DNA from: Megaleporinus macrocephalus
Lineage: Eukaryota; Chordata; Actinopteri; Characiformes; Anostomidae
Length of the DNA: 64,000 nucleotides
Reading direction: 5' to 3'
Assembly: GCA_021613375.1 (NCBI GenBank)
Contig: CM038709.1
Coordinates: 38,144,656-38,208,655 of the forward strand
Shown: piece after piece, positions 45,857 through 59,267 of the stretch
Layout of the letters: each line of letters opens with the position of its first letter
Position numbering within the stretch: position 1 is the first letter of the stretch
Notes under the pieces: generated by a model
What the model saw: only the letters and a program-made list of their open reading frames with translations
What the model was told of the DNA's origin: nothing
Database searches by the model: none
Translations under genes and position numbers: made by a program

Positions 45857-48475
45857 AGTGAAGTGGTACGGTGAAGTGGAGTGCTAGTACAGTGATATGG
45901 TAAAGTGCTGGTCTGGTGGTATGATAAAGTGAAGTGCTGGTATGGTGGTATGGTGAAGTGCTGGTAAGGTAGTACAGTGAAGTGCTGGTAAGGTAGTACA
46001 GTGAAGTGCTGGTAAGGTAGCAGAGTGAAGTGCTGGTAAGGTAGTGCAGTGAAGTGCTGGTAAGGTAGTACAGTGAAGTGCTGGTAAGGTAGCAGAGTGA
46101 AGTGCTGGTAAGGTAGTGCAGTGAAGTGCTGGTAAGGTAGTACAGTGAAGTGCTGGTAAGGTAGCAGAGTGAAGTGTTGGTAAGGTAGTACAGTGAAGTG
46201 CTGGTAAGGTAGTACAGTGAAGTGCTGGTAAGGTAGCAGAGTGAAGTGCTGGTAAGGTAGTGCAGTGAAGTGCTGGTAAGGTAGTACAGTGAAGTGCTGG
46301 TAAGGTAGCAGAGTGAAGTGCTGGTAAGGTGATACAGTGAAGTGCTGGTAAGGTAGTGCAGTGAAGTGCTGGTAAGGTAGTACAGTGAAATGCTGGTAAG
46401 GTAGTGCAGTGAAGTGCTGGTATGGTGGTATGGTGAAGTGCTGGTAAGGTAGCACAGTGAAGTGCTGGTAAGGTAGTACAGTGAAGTGCTGGTAAGGTAG
46501 CAGAGTGAAGTGCTGGTAAGGTAGTGCAGTGAAGTGCTGGTAAGGTGATACAGTGAAGTGCTGGTAAGGTAGTGCAGTGAAGTGCTGGTAAGGTAGTACA
46601 GTGAAATGCTGGTAAGGTAGTGCAGTGAAGTGCTGGTAAGGTAGTACAGTGAAGTGCTGGTAAGGTAGTACAGTGAAGTGCTGGTAAGGTGATACAGTGA
46701 TGTGCTGGTAAGGTAGTACAGTGAAGTGCTGGTAAGGTAGTGCAGTGAAGTGCTGGTGAGGTAGTGCAGTGAAGTGCTGGTAAGGTAGTACAGTGAAGTG
46801 CTGGTAAGGTAGCAGAGTGAAGTGCTGGTAAGGTAGCAGAGTGAAGTGCTGGTAAGGTAGTACAGTGAAGGACTGGAAAGGTAACAGTGATGTGCTGGTG
46901 AGGTAGTACAGTGAAGTGCTGGTAAGGTAGTACAGTGAAGTGCTGGTAAGGTAGTACAGTGAAGTGCTGGTAAGGTGATACAGTGATGTGCTGGTAAGGT
47001 AGTACAGTGAAGTGCTGGTAAGGTAGTACAGTGAAGTGCTGGTAAGGTAGTACAGTGAAGTGCTGGTAAGGTAGTACAGTGAAGTGCTGGTAAGGTAGTA
47101 CAGTGAAGTGCTGGTAAGGTAGTACAGTGAAATGCTGGTAAGGTAGTGCAGTGAAGTGCTGGTAAGGTAGTACAGTGAAGTGCTGGTAAGGTAGTACAGT
47201 GAAGTGCTGGTAAGGTGATACAGTGATGTGCTGGTAAGGTAGTACAGTGAAGTGCTGGTAAGGTAGTGCAGTGAAGTGCTGGTAAGGTAGTACAGTGAAG
47301 TGCTGGTAAGGTAGTGCAGTGAAGTGCTGGTAAGGTAGTACAGTGAAGTGCTGGTAAGGTAGTACAGTGAAGTGCTGGTAAGGTAGTGCAGTGAAGTGCT
47401 GGTAAGGTAGTGCAGTGAAGTGCTGGTAAGGTAGCAGAGTGAAGTGCTGGTAAGGTAGCAGAGTGAAGTGCTGGTAAGGTAGTACAGTGAAGGACTGGAA
47501 AGGTAACAGTGATGTGCTGGTGAGGTAGTACAGTAAAGTGCTGGTAAGGTAGTACAGTGATGTGCTGGTAAGGTAGCAGAGTGAAGTGCTGGTAAGGTAG
47601 TACAGTGAAGTGCTGGTAAGGTAGTGCAGTGAAGTGCTGGTAAGGTAGTACAGTGAAGTGCTGGTGTAGTGGTACAGTGAAGTGCTGGTAAGGTAGTGCA
47701 GTAAAGTGTTGGTAAGGTAGTACAGTGAAGTGCTGGTAAGGTAGTACAGTAAAGTGCTGGTAAGGTAGTACAGTGAAATGCTGGTAAGGTAGCGCAGTAA
47801 AGTGTTGGTAAGGTAGTACAGTGAAGTGCTGGTAAGGTAGTACAGTGAAGTGCTGGTAAGGTAGTGCAGTAAAGTGTTGGTAAGGTAGTACAGTGAAGTG
47901 CTGGTAAGGTAGTACAGTAAAGTGCTGGTAAGGTAGTACAGTGAAATGCTGGTAAGGTAGCGCAGTAAAGTGTTGGTAAGGTAGTACAGTGAAGTGCTGG
48001 TAAGGTAGTACAGTGAAGTGTTGGTAAGGTAGTACAGTGAAGTGCTGGTAAGGTAGTGCAGTAAAGTGTTGGTAAGGTAGTACAGTGAAATGCTGGTAAG
48101 GTAGCGCAGTAAAGTGTTGGTAAGGTAGTACAGTGAAATGCTGGTAAGGTAGCGCAGTAAAGTGTTGGTAAGGTAGTACAGTGAAGTGCTGGTAAGGTAG
48201 TACAGTGAAGTGCTGGTAAGGTAGTACAGTGAAATGCTGGTAAGGTAGCGCAGTAAAGTGTTGGTAAGGTAGTACAGTGAAGTGCTGGTAAGGTAGTACA
48301 GTGAAATGCTGGTAAGGTAGCGCAGTAAAGTGTTGGTAAGGTAGTACAGTGAAGTGCTGGTAAGGTAGTGCAGTGAAGTGCTGGTAAGGTAGTGCAGTGA
48401 AGTGCTGGTGTAGTGGTACAGTGAAGTGCTGGTAAGGTGGTACAGTGAAGTGAAGCGCTGGTATGATGGTGAAGT
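45857..48475 (+). repeat. 24-bp minisatellite, about 109 units (2.6 kb)
   Basis: The unit is about GAAGTGCTGGTAAGGTAGTA followed by CAGT, with TGCAGT, CAGAGT, GATACAGT and GCGCAGT variants. As 24 is a multiple of 3, one - strand frame stays open for 201 codons (45850-46455) as an 8-residue repeat (LPYQHFTV type). It breaks where units vary in length, so I treat it as non-coding. Confidence 0.97.
46810..47535 (+). repeat. Long-range duplication inside the 24-bp array
   Basis: The rare unit run GAAGGACTGGAAAGGTAACA, then GTGATGTGCTGGTGAGGTAG, with the same two preceding CAGAGT units, occurs at about 46810-46910 and 47432-47530, about 622 bp apart. Confidence 0.75.
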
Positions 48476-51400
48476 AAGCGTAGGGAAATTCTTTAATGTA
48501 TCTATTGCTATAAGTAAAATTAAAGTCTAAATATAGTTAAGGTCACATTTATGTAGAAATTCACAAAATGATAAAGAGTTTCGGATAAAAAAATGAAGGT
48601 GCATTGTAACGGTAATAGGAGATAAATATTAATTGTAAATCATATAAAACAAGACAGATTCAAATAAAAAGATAAATGCCAAAGAGATGTAGATTTTAAA
48701 TTAAAGAGACACTTCTCTTTAAGTGTCTCTTTAAGAAGTTCGTTAAAAGTGAGCACTGAACTTGCTTGCCTAATAAAGGGTGAAGTGAAGTCCACAGTTT
48801 AGGCGCAGGGTAACAGAAAGACTCTCCTCACGTCTCTGTGTTTTGTAAGCAGGTGTGTTAAGGTCATTTAGAGCTTTAAAAACTAGTTGCAGAGCTATTA
48901 TTTACTGAAACATAAGCTCTAATATGCTGGGAACAAGATTTCACAACAAAAGCCAATGTCTGTCATTCGGTCCTTCACCTTTCTTTTGGAGAACATTAGT
49001 CAAATGATGATTTTTGTTTGGACAGCGTTGATTCATGTTACGTGACCTGAAAGATTTACGACGATTCTTGAGTGCTTTGAGAACGAACGCACAGAAGGAT
49101 GCAACATGACCCCTGTTGAAGCCTAATGCCTGGGGTCAAAGGTGAACACCCAGCGCCCCTTTGTCCACCCGGGTCACAGATGGACTTCGAGGTGAAAATG
49201 AAGTCGACTTTGTTCAGTGATGTGGGCATTCGGTTACAAGCTGTTGTTTGTGATAGTAGAGATTTGGACCGAAGATGGCGTGCTAATCCTCTGTGAGAGT
49301 GCGGAACAATAAGGTGAGTACGTTTTTGATGGCCTCAGACTAAGAAGTCTAATTTCACGTTTTAGCATCTCTAGTTTCACTAAATGTCCTGGAGGTCCAG
49401 CAGGTCGCCTGCCTTGTCTGTTTATATAAATATTGAATTCATGGCTCATGGAACCTACACAAGCTCAACAACCTGAATATATCGCATACTGTTCTACAGC
49501 AATTCATTCTTTTGTATTCAGTCTGTGTTGTCTACACTGCTGTCAAAAATCTAATGCAGTCAATCAGCCAAGACATGTTTGTTGTCAAACTGTTGCTTCC
49601 TTAGTTTAGAAGTGAAGCTATGAAGCTTAGGTTGCTAACAAACTCGGGAAGTCAACAGAACATCAATAGTATTTCAAACCGCTTCCACTAATACATGCCT
49701 AAGCACAACCTGTTGCATCCAGGTCTTCATTTGGGTCGCAAAGACCAGTTGGTGTGGTTTAGAGCAGAGTATGACTCACTAAATAATGCTAAAAACTTCT
49801 TCTTGTAGCTCCTGAGGCTCCTGAACTACATTCTTCCAGAGTTGGAAGGTGCAATAGTAGCAGAAAGCAGGGCATTAATAATGTAGATCCATTAGCTTAA
49901 ATGTAGTATGACCAGACATCCTTGTCCATTCCATCCAGTCCATGTTATTGGTGGCCTCTCCCCACTGGACCTGTCCCAAGTAAGTCCCAAGAAAGACGCT
50001 GCAGTAGAACGTTCAACTGAAGGCTGCTGCTGTCTGCTAACCACTTCTACCAGTTACTGGCCTAGTTCTTAAAAACACTGCTGCGTAAAACTCCACCAGA
50101 AGCTAGCAAGTGTCCACATCATCACAGACATGTTTTCAAGGCACAAGATAACCCAGGGATTAAAAAGGGTGGTTGGGGGAGTTACAGGGTGGGGGTGTTC
50201 TGGTATGGATAACCCAGGGATTGCATCAGTTTTTCAGCTCCATATATGACATACGACATATCTGAAAAATAGTCCTCAGCACATATTCCAACACTAATTT
50301 CAAGCCTCCTTCTTAATTTTTATGTTTCATTTTCTTTTTTACTGAGACAGAGGCTTTCCCTAGGGGGCGTCAATACCATGAGCTGGACCCTGGCAACCCT
50401 ATTTTGAGAAAGGCGATAGGAATCGGCAACTTATATGATGATATAAGAGAAATCTTTAGTGCAGTTTCTGGAATAAAACTGTGCCTCTAGGGCTGACGGG
50501 ACTAGCAGTATATACGGAGCTGGCTCTGGTAGGGTGCAGGAGTAACGCATGGTAAAGAGAAACGTAAACCGGAAAAACACAGTCCAATGTTACTTTTAAA
50601 CCTCATTCTTCACTTCTATGTTTAATTATCTTTCTTTTAAATATTTATATATTTCTTGTTTCTTTTAACTGGTTTATTTTAATTGTTCTAATGGCTCAAC
50701 TTTGAGTTGCCACTGTGTATGAAAGGTGCTGTACAAATAAACTTGCCTAGCCCAGGGGTGTGTTTAGGGTCCAGCTACTGGCTGCTATTTAGCTACTGAT
50801 GCTTTTCATGAGTCTTTTTTTTTACTTGTGGTAAAATTATGGTCAGAATCTTTTGTATCTCTGCCTCATGCCTGCTTAAACCACAGTGATGTTTAGAACT
50901 TTTTTGCTTGATTTTATTTATAAAAAGTAAAATTGTAACTTATCTTATTAATAATTTTATTTATTTCCAGTGTTTCACAGAACCAATAGTTCAGTATTGC
51001 TTTGTTTTATTGTGTGCTATGTATATATTAGCTAACAAAGGGTTCTGTGAAGGGTTTTGAGGCTGTGAAGAATTTAAAAGTACGTTTGCTAGCTTAGTGT
51101 CATTCGCCCTGGCAATCTGAAACCATAAATCTGGGGACGAAGCTTCTGAAGGAGCACTGAAAGGAGAGATGCATTTGTTTTGCTGTTGAGTTGAATGAAC
51201 AATTGTTTGCCAGAATCACTAACTGTGTGTTTCTGAGGCTTTAGAACAAGAACAGTGACCATACCTTTGCAAATACTGAATATTACCATTAATTTAAACT
51301 ATTTTTCATTTGAAGTAACTGCAGTATTTTTTAAAATACTTTCCTGATGGATATTTTTTGTTTATTTCTTTTTGCTTCAAAAATGAACTTTATATGTAAT

Positions 51401-51594
51401 TTGGCCAGGGGTTCCTAAACATCATCATGCAACTATTTTAAGGTGATAATAAACGGAATAAGAAAACTGCCCTCCAGTAACAATGCCGAACATTGTAACA
51501 CAGTTTTTGTGTCTTAACAAGTTCAAAATGCATTCTAAACATATGATATATGAACTGGCGCAGAATGTAATGTATTGTAATACATTGTATTGAC
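48476..51594. other. No gene recognised
   Basis: Mostly low-repeat DNA. 49000-49240 has balanced composition and could be conserved. 48710-48740 contains a small palindrome (CACTTCTCTTTAAGTGTCTC). No exon supported. Confidence 0.4.
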
Positions 51595-51937
51595 TAGGGC
51601 TGTGTATTGGAGCGGTCACGATTCAATACATCGAGATATATTGTGATATTGCAAACAAAATGATATATTGCTATTTTTCAAATCCTACTATTAAAATACA
51701 CCACTATATGAACAGCTTACAACGCTTACAATAGCATTGCGCTCTTGTGCTGCTTGTTAATGTTGGAGTGGATTACAACACTGCCATCTAGTGCCATCTA
51801 GTGGTCAGAGGTTTAAACACAACACACAATCATTCACTTTCTGCCAGGAATTTGTGTATCGATACTGTGTTTTTGAGAATCGATACAGTATCACCAAACA
51901 TAATATCCCGATATTCAATATTTCGATATCACCCCTA
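51595..51937. mobile_element. hAT MITE, family D copy 4 (inverted)
   Basis: 343 bp from TAGGGCTGTGTATTGGAGCG to TTTCGATATCACCCCTA. Target copies GTATTGAC (51587-51594) and GTGTTGAC (51938-51945), one mismatch. Same orientation as copy 3. Confidence 0.88.
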
Positions 51938-52600
51938 GTGTTGACAGTGTACTCAGCAATCAGAGATCACTAATTTTCAAAGGATTCAGCGACAGATAAA
52001 GAGTTTACACAACTGCAGGCTAGTGAAAGGTCTTTAAAGCTGCCTATGTTTTGATTCTTCCTCATAAAAAATGACTAATGCTTTAAAGAATTGAACAAAA
52101 CAACACAATCCTGCACTCTTTGTTCAACTCTAAGAAAGTCTGTGACCTGAGACACAAAATAAAAAGCTTGAAGCAGCTGTGATCTTATCCTGTGCCTGCT
52201 GGGAATAATCCACTTTCTTAGGTCAACTTATCATGAAAGTCAAATTTCCTCCCTGAAGCTGACTTTCCAGATGAGCAGTAACATGTTTTTAATGACCAGG
52301 AGCGCTTTTTCAGGCTGGCTTACAGGTACCTTGTCCGGAGTCCAGAGAATGACCCTCATTGTTGTGCCCATGGCTGCGTATCCTGTTCACTATGGCCATG
52401 CTGAGATTTTAATTACCCCCGCTGCAGAGCTTTGCGAGAGATTGAGCGGCGATGGAAACAAGCGCGGGCCGTCCTCAGTGTGGGAAAGTGAAGACCTGCG
52501 CCGTTCTGTGTTAGTAGAAGCATCTCAAACCGGCTGCTTATATAAAAACTGGTATGTCTGTTAGTATTAAAGGTTTAAATTCTGTCCTTTATTGTAGAAT
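51938..52600. other. Candidate conserved non-coding element (52200-52560)
   Basis: Repeat-free, with a TTTTAATTACCCCCGCTGCA stretch and balanced GC. The 97-codon frame at 52271-52564 has no domain or splice context. Confidence 0.3.
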
Positions 52601-52603
52601 TCA

Positions 52604-52995
52604 ATAGGCTGTTGTTGCCTTTAAGACTAGAACTTCAACTTACCAGGGAGCATACAGACTGGACTCTGGAGCGATGGAAAAAAGTCATGTGGTCTGATGA
52701 GTCCAGACTGACTCGATTCCGGAGCGATGGGAGCATCAAAGTAAGAATGAAAGCACATGTAGTGATGCACCTCTCATGCATAAAGCCCACGGTACAAGCC
52801 TCTGGAGGCAGTGTTATGATCTGAGGGGGCCTCAGTTGGTCAGGTTAAGGCATAGTAACAACAAAATTAAGTCAGATGATCACCTGATTGTACTGAATTA
52901 TCAGGTTATGGAGTTTTTCCTTCCCTGATAGCACAACGGAGATTAATCTGGCTCAGATTGTGAAAGAGTGGTTCAGTCCCTCTAACCCCCTGCAA
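52604..52995 (+). pseudogene. Tc1-like transposase fragment
   Basis: The + strand reads DWTLERWKKVMWSDESRLTRF, then VMHLSCIKPTVQASGGSVMI, ending in a stop. After that, scraps VMEFFLP and INLAQIVKEWF appear in other frames. This matches the catalytic core of Tc1-like transposases (WSDES, GGSVMIWG, QIVKEWF). Broken by stops and frame changes; no termini found. Confidence 0.85.
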
Positions 52996-53104
52996 GCCTT
53001 TGGGACTTCAGTTAAACAAATACAAATAGCTATAACATCATCACAAAAGTCTAAAAAGTCTGAAGCACACAAAATAAATTCTATATAAGTCAGAGGCCTT
53101 TTAG

Positions 53105-53280
53105 CTTTTTAACAAGTGGTAAACACCAAAGTTATGTTTGGAGAAAAAGAGGAGCATTTGATGAAAGGAACACTGTGCCAACCATTAAGCACAGAGTTGG
53201 GTCTACCATGCCTTGGGGTTGCGTTATGGTCAGTGGCACAGGCAATATTACATGGGTAGACTAGAAGAATGGATTCCAGT
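53105..53280 (+). pseudogene. Second Tc1-like transposase fragment, different family
   Basis: The + strand reads YVWRKRGAFDERNTVPTIKH and then STMPWGCVMVSGTGNIT, matching the KVWRKKG...[18 protein letters not shown] region of another Tc1-like group. It ends in stops within 60 bp. Confidence 0.75.
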
Positions 53281-53689
53281 GTTATGTGTACTTGGGTTTG
53301 TGTCTCTGTGTTCTCTCCGTGTGTGTCTATCAATCCATTTCAGCTCCAGTCCAGTCCAGTTAGTCCATCCTGAGTTTTCCATCCTGCACCTGATTCCTGA
53401 TGACTCCGTCCTGATCTTGGTCTTCTCTGGTGTATAAAATGGCTGCCCTGGAGAAGACACAAGACAGATTCCTCTTGAGATATTGTTTGTTGTGATTTGA
53501 TTTGTATTTCACTTACCGTGTACTGATTCTTGCCTGTTAACCTCAACCTTGATTTTGCCATTTGATTGGCTTGTGTATAGTTTGTATATAATATATATTT
53601 GTAAATAGTAAAATATCTTGTGGAGATGGTGACTGCCATTTTGTTTGGGATACAGGTTTTTCTTTGTTTTTGTCTAGTAAGGAGGGATG

Positions 53690-54370
53690 TAGGTGTGCTT
53701 TGTGTTTTGTTTTCTTGTAACTTAGTCTTGTTTTGCTTTGGAGTTAGTGTGGGTTTGGTTTGTTGTGTTGGCCTGGGTCACCACTGAAGTTATTCTGGTG
53801 TTTTCTTGTGTGTGTAAAAAAACACCTCTTGGTCGTAAGAGTTTTTTTTTTATGTCTGTTTGTGGCCATGTTGTTGTGTGTCATTGTGTGCAGGTCCACT
53901 ACTGACCACTAGGGGGAGCCTAGTGGTATAAAAGCTCATCAAGCAGCCATCTTGGGAGACGTTCAGGGTTCTCTCCTCTGACCTGACCTGGAACAACTCC
54001 TGCCCAGCCCAGCCCGGCACTCTCCACTATATTTGTACATTGAGCTACAGTTTTGTTAGATAAGATCCATAAGATCTCTGTGGGACGTAGGGGGCGGGTG
54101 CCTTTTGTTTATCTACCCTTTTCTCCTATTTTGTTGTAGGGAGTTAGGGGTAGTTTGGTGTATTTTGTTTGCTTTATTTCCAGGCTTAGTTTGATTTCTT
54201 TCTTCAGTTGTTTTGTTTGTTAATTTGGTGTTTGCCCGTCCCTGAAGCCACTGCCCCATCCACTACACATTTGTGGTCAGTAAACTTGCACTTTTCTGGT
54301 TTGAACAGTGTCCAGTGTTTGGTCTGGCAGAGGTCAGGGAAGAGAACCCACTCTCAATTTCTGTTACAGC
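53690..54370 (+). mobile_element. Possible solo LTR or promoter-bearing repeat
   Basis: It contains a TATAAAAG box near 53930, a downstream GTCTGGCAGAGGTCAGGGAA-type stretch, and ends TTTCTGTTACA before GCCTGACC, as fish retrotransposon LTRs do. Neither a target duplication nor a second LTR was found. Confidence 0.3.
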
Positions 54371-54495
54371 CTGACCCGAGACCAGGTCGTCACAGTCAGT
54401 CTTTGGTTTTTGGTCCTTTATTTTTTTACTCATTCCATTTTTTCTTTCATTTTACTATTTTTGCATGGCCTGACCCTAGACCGGGTCGTAACGTC
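54368..54495 (+). repeat. Short direct repeat, GCCTGACCC...GGTCGT
   Basis: GCCTGACCCGAGACCAGGTC at 54368 and GCCTGACCCTAGACCGGGTC at about 54468 are about 100 bp apart, separated by T-rich DNA. Confidence 0.7.
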
Positions 54496-54499
54496 CAGT

Positions 54500-55920
54500 G
54501 AGTATCAACAAACTCTGTAAGCAAATGTGACACTGATTAAATATTGAAGCTGAAAAATAAGATTACTATTCAAACTGATTTTGGAACGACCCTCAAAGCC
54601 CCTTGACTTAACCATGAAATCTGTAGGTGGACACAAGCTGTGTATGCAGGTCGGCCCAAGAATATCATCCAACTAATCGCAGTCTGTAAGAAATGCTGAG
54701 TGAAAAAGCCTGAAATAGGAAAAGAAAAACTCTAAACTAGCTACAAAAACTTTTCACAACCTGTGATATCTGCCAGAGAGGGTGTTACTAAGTACTGACT
54801 TAGTACGGTAGCTGGTAACTCTGGCTGGAGTACCCAAGCTTTTGCATACAGCCTTATATGTAAATGACTGCCAACTATCAAAAAGCAGTCCAACCTGAAA
54901 TAAACAGTCTGTATCACGTCAACACGTACAGGCAGTCATGTATGTTTGTGACTATGACATCACCACCATGATGGATTCAAAAGTGACTGCAAATTAGTTT
55001 CCATATATGAACTGTATGAACTGTCTAGTGAACGAGCAGCAGCTGTTAGGAGGAACTCCTGAGTCCAGTAGTTCTCTCTCCTCATACACTGAATGATTTA
55101 GCTATTTCCTGATTCGTCTCATCAGGATGTGGAGCTGGTCATGAGCTGAGTCTGTTGTGGTAGAGGAAGCACATATGCAGTGCGTTGGCGACCAGTGACT
55201 GGCTGCAGCAGGTATCACAATAAATCTTCGTCAGTTGACTTCTGACATTCTTACATATATTTTTGGTATGAGAGGATTTGCAATATATAAAAATAATAAA
55301 AATAATGATTCGAATTGACTCGAATCATCATTTCCTCCTGTAAGGTCTTAATCTGTGAGGTAATGCAGGACATGGAAAGTAAAGAGGTAAAGTTAAACTT
55401 CCTGAGAAACATCTGGTCAGTGGTGCTTCAAAGGGCCCACAGTGCCTGGTACACTTGTTGACCTATATTCGTCTGATGGGCAGTTGATGATAAGTGAGAA
55501 TGTTAATGTGGGACAGGCTGATGGGAGAAGTCAGCTGTGCCCCCGAAGGCCCGAAGCCCTGTGGAATGTGAGGAGGTGGGGTATGAGCGGGCTGCTCTAT
55601 AAGTCAGGTGAGATCAGCGAGAGCTGTGTGTATGTGCTGTTTGCTATAATTAAGAGAAAACTCTACGAGGGTTACATTAGTAAGCCCGCTGTTGGGCAGT
55701 GTAAAGCTTTTAAATGTATTCAGGCAGCTTTTACATAAACTTGGGATCTTTAAACCTGAAATAAAAAAAATGTGAGTGTCCATTCCTTTACTTCCAGGCT
55801 TCTATTTCTTTAAATCAGGAAACCATGAAACTGAGAGCTGTTTTTATATTATAGAAACCTCCGAAAATGCTGGCACAATAGAACCAAAACTAAATTGGCT
55901 GCAGAATTTGGATAAATTAA
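54500..55920. other. No gene recognised
   Basis: A few 98-102-codon frames at 55442-56084 lack domains. 55440-55730 is repeat-poor. Confidence 0.4.
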
Positions 55921-55924
55921 TAAC

Positions 55925-56130
55925 CAATACATGTGGGGCAGTGAGCACACTTGCCAGGAGTGGTGGGCAGCCCTGTCCACAGCGCCCAGGGTGTGTCCCT
56001 GTCCCGTCAGTTCAGGGCATCAAACCTGTGCTCTTCAGATCACAATACTGGTTTCCCAACCTCCAGCTCATGACTGCCCTATAAAGGGCTAGCAAAGTTA
56101 CACCCAACGTAGGGCTCGAACCCACAAGCC
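55925..56130 (-). repeat. SINE-like element with a tRNA-type B box
   Basis: On the - strand GGGTTCGAGCCCT (near 56110-56122) is a B-box-like sequence, followed by a decayed body. No tRNA cloverleaf is formed. Confidence 0.45.
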
Positions 56131-56784
56131 TGCGAGTAAGTGTTGTTCTATTGATTTTTCTTTTCTCCTCCTTTGTAATTTCTTTCTCAAATGCAATATT
56201 TAACATTAAAGGAACACACTGGGTTTTTAAACCTAATTTCCATCTGCCATATCTACAGAGTATTGGTGATCACAGACAAATGAATCCACTTGAAACAGTT
56301 CTAATACAAACTTTAGTCCAGTTGCTAAATTCTGTCAATAAATGTTCATGCAAAACACATACAAACCTGTTCTAAAAAAGTTAAAAATGTAAATAGAACC
56401 AGAATGCAATAAAGAGTAATGCGCAATTTATTTAAACTCATTAAACCAATAATAGTACAAAGACAACATGACGAATTTTGAATTGAAATGTTTGAAACAT
56501 GTTTTGCAAAAGTTGGCACATGATCAGCAAACGTAAAAAGGTAAAGTTGTGTAAAGCTAACAACACCTGCTGGAACAAATCACAGCTAATTAGGTTCATT
56601 AGTATCAGGTGAGAAAAATGAATGAGTATAAAGGAGCATCCCAGAGAGATGGAGCCTTTCAGAAGCACAGATGGGGGGGGGTCACCACTCTACAAAAGAC
56701 TGTGCCGGCAAATAGTGCAACAATTCAATAGGAACGTTTCTCGTTACCTCATTTAGAGAATCTGGAGAAGTCTCTGTATGCAGG

Positions 56785-57000
56785 GAACAAGCTGGATATC
56801 CGGGCCCTCATACAGCATTAAAAACAGACCTGACACTTCCCAACAACTGTGAACACAGCTCGTCACTGCCTCACAATTGCGAGCACACTTGCCTGAAGCC
56901 TGGGGAAGCCTACAGCACTCAGGGAGCAGTTGGGGGAATGGTGCCTTGCTCAAGGGCACTTCAGTTGTGCCCTGTTGGTCCAGGGTCTCAAGCTATTCGA
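56785..57000 (+). repeat. SINE/LINE-derived fragment
   Basis: GTGCCTTGCTCAAGGGCACT and surrounding sequence are typical of a common fish retroelement body. Confidence 0.5.
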
Positions 57001-57640
57001 GCATTTATTCATAGAACTGCCCATTTACTTCTGCTGTAAGTGCATTTTCAAATCAATGGCTTGTTTATTTTTTTACCTAAAAACAGTAAAGTACAGTAAA
57101 GAGTGTTGAAATTATTATACAGATGCAGAAAATAAAGATTAGGTTAAAAAATGCTTAAGATCTTTTTCAAGTATCTACCATATTCTGTACACCATAGTAT
57201 CATGTACTACACTTCAGTGTATTGTAATGAAATACTCTTTAAAATCTACCTGCCTTCTTTATTTCTATATTGTTTTGTCTTTTTGGTTTTCTGGCCCCAC
57301 TTACACTAAAGATTTGAACAACCTTGCCCTGCAGTAAGAGCTACTTGTGACCCATTGGTGATCCATCTCAGACTGAATAACCAGCGAAGCTGTTGAACAG
57401 GCCTAAAAAAGACTTGCAGAAGTGGAAAACAGACGGCGGCTGATTCAGAGTGGAGTTCTCTGAGTGATAATGAAGGGACAGTGTGAGTATCACTGGGTGT
57501 GACTCCATCAGACCATGATGTAAGTGTGAAAACGGCTCTCAAAGGAAAAGGGAGGGAGTTACACTGCGGGAACCCAAGGACGGTCCTGTGCTCTAAGGGC
57601 AGGAAGAGCCGGATGCAGAGTCAGTGAAAGATTGGGAGGA
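57001..57640. other. No gene recognised
   Basis: 57300-57640 is repeat-poor and GC-richer, with no coding signal. Confidence 0.4.
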
Positions 57641-57789
57641 AGGAGGTTGACTGATATTCATATTCATAATATCATTATGCTCCAAATTTCGGGGACGTCC
57701 AACCATAACGTTCAGAGATGTGTTCCAAGCATACAGAGTCGGCTTAATATACAGAGGTAGCACTCATTGGTTGTTTTATCATCGTATCC

Positions 57790-57984
57790 CATTTTGGGTT
57801 TCGGTTGAGCAGGATGAATACTTTTACACAGTTTTTTTTTTTATTTATTTATTTTTATTTATATTCCTTTCATATGTTTCTTGTGTGTTTATTGTAATTT
57901 ATTGTGATGCTACTGGAATCTTAATTTCACTGAGGGAACCCTCCCAAAGGGATCAATAAAGATCTATCTATCTATCTATCTATC
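57790..57984 (+). mobile_element. LINE 3' tail ending in (ATCT)n
   Basis: TTTCACTGAGGGAACCCTCC, GGGATCAATAAAGATCTATC and then ATCT repeats (57962-57984) form a standard fish LINE 3' terminus. Extent on the left is uncertain. Confidence 0.65.
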
Positions 57985-58194
57985 AGCAGGAGAGGGGATG
58001 TTGCAGTGTACTCTGTAGGTAACAGGTGGAGGGGCTAGCTTTCAATCACTAGAAGTCTCTGGTAAATTGATGCAAACATAATTAATTCAGTACTAAAAAT
58101 CTATGTTGTCTTTGTAAAGTTAATCTGTGGACATACATCCAATCCTGGAAGTCTCCTGTGGTTATTTATCCATTTCTCCATGCTGAAAAGAGCT

Positions 58195-59267
<1,073 letters not shown>

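Noticed and set aside
52271..52564. A 97-codon + strand frame as an exon
   Set aside because: No family motif and no convincing acceptor or donor; listed instead as candidate non-coding DNA.
53690..54370. A full LTR retrotransposon or endogenous retrovirus
   Set aside because: No gag, protease, polymerase or envelope-like frames and no paired LTR; at most a solo LTR.
56105..56125. A tRNA gene suggested by GGGTTCGAGCCCT on the - strand
   Set aside because: Only a B-box-like motif is present; acceptor and anticodon arms cannot be formed, so a SINE relic is more likely.
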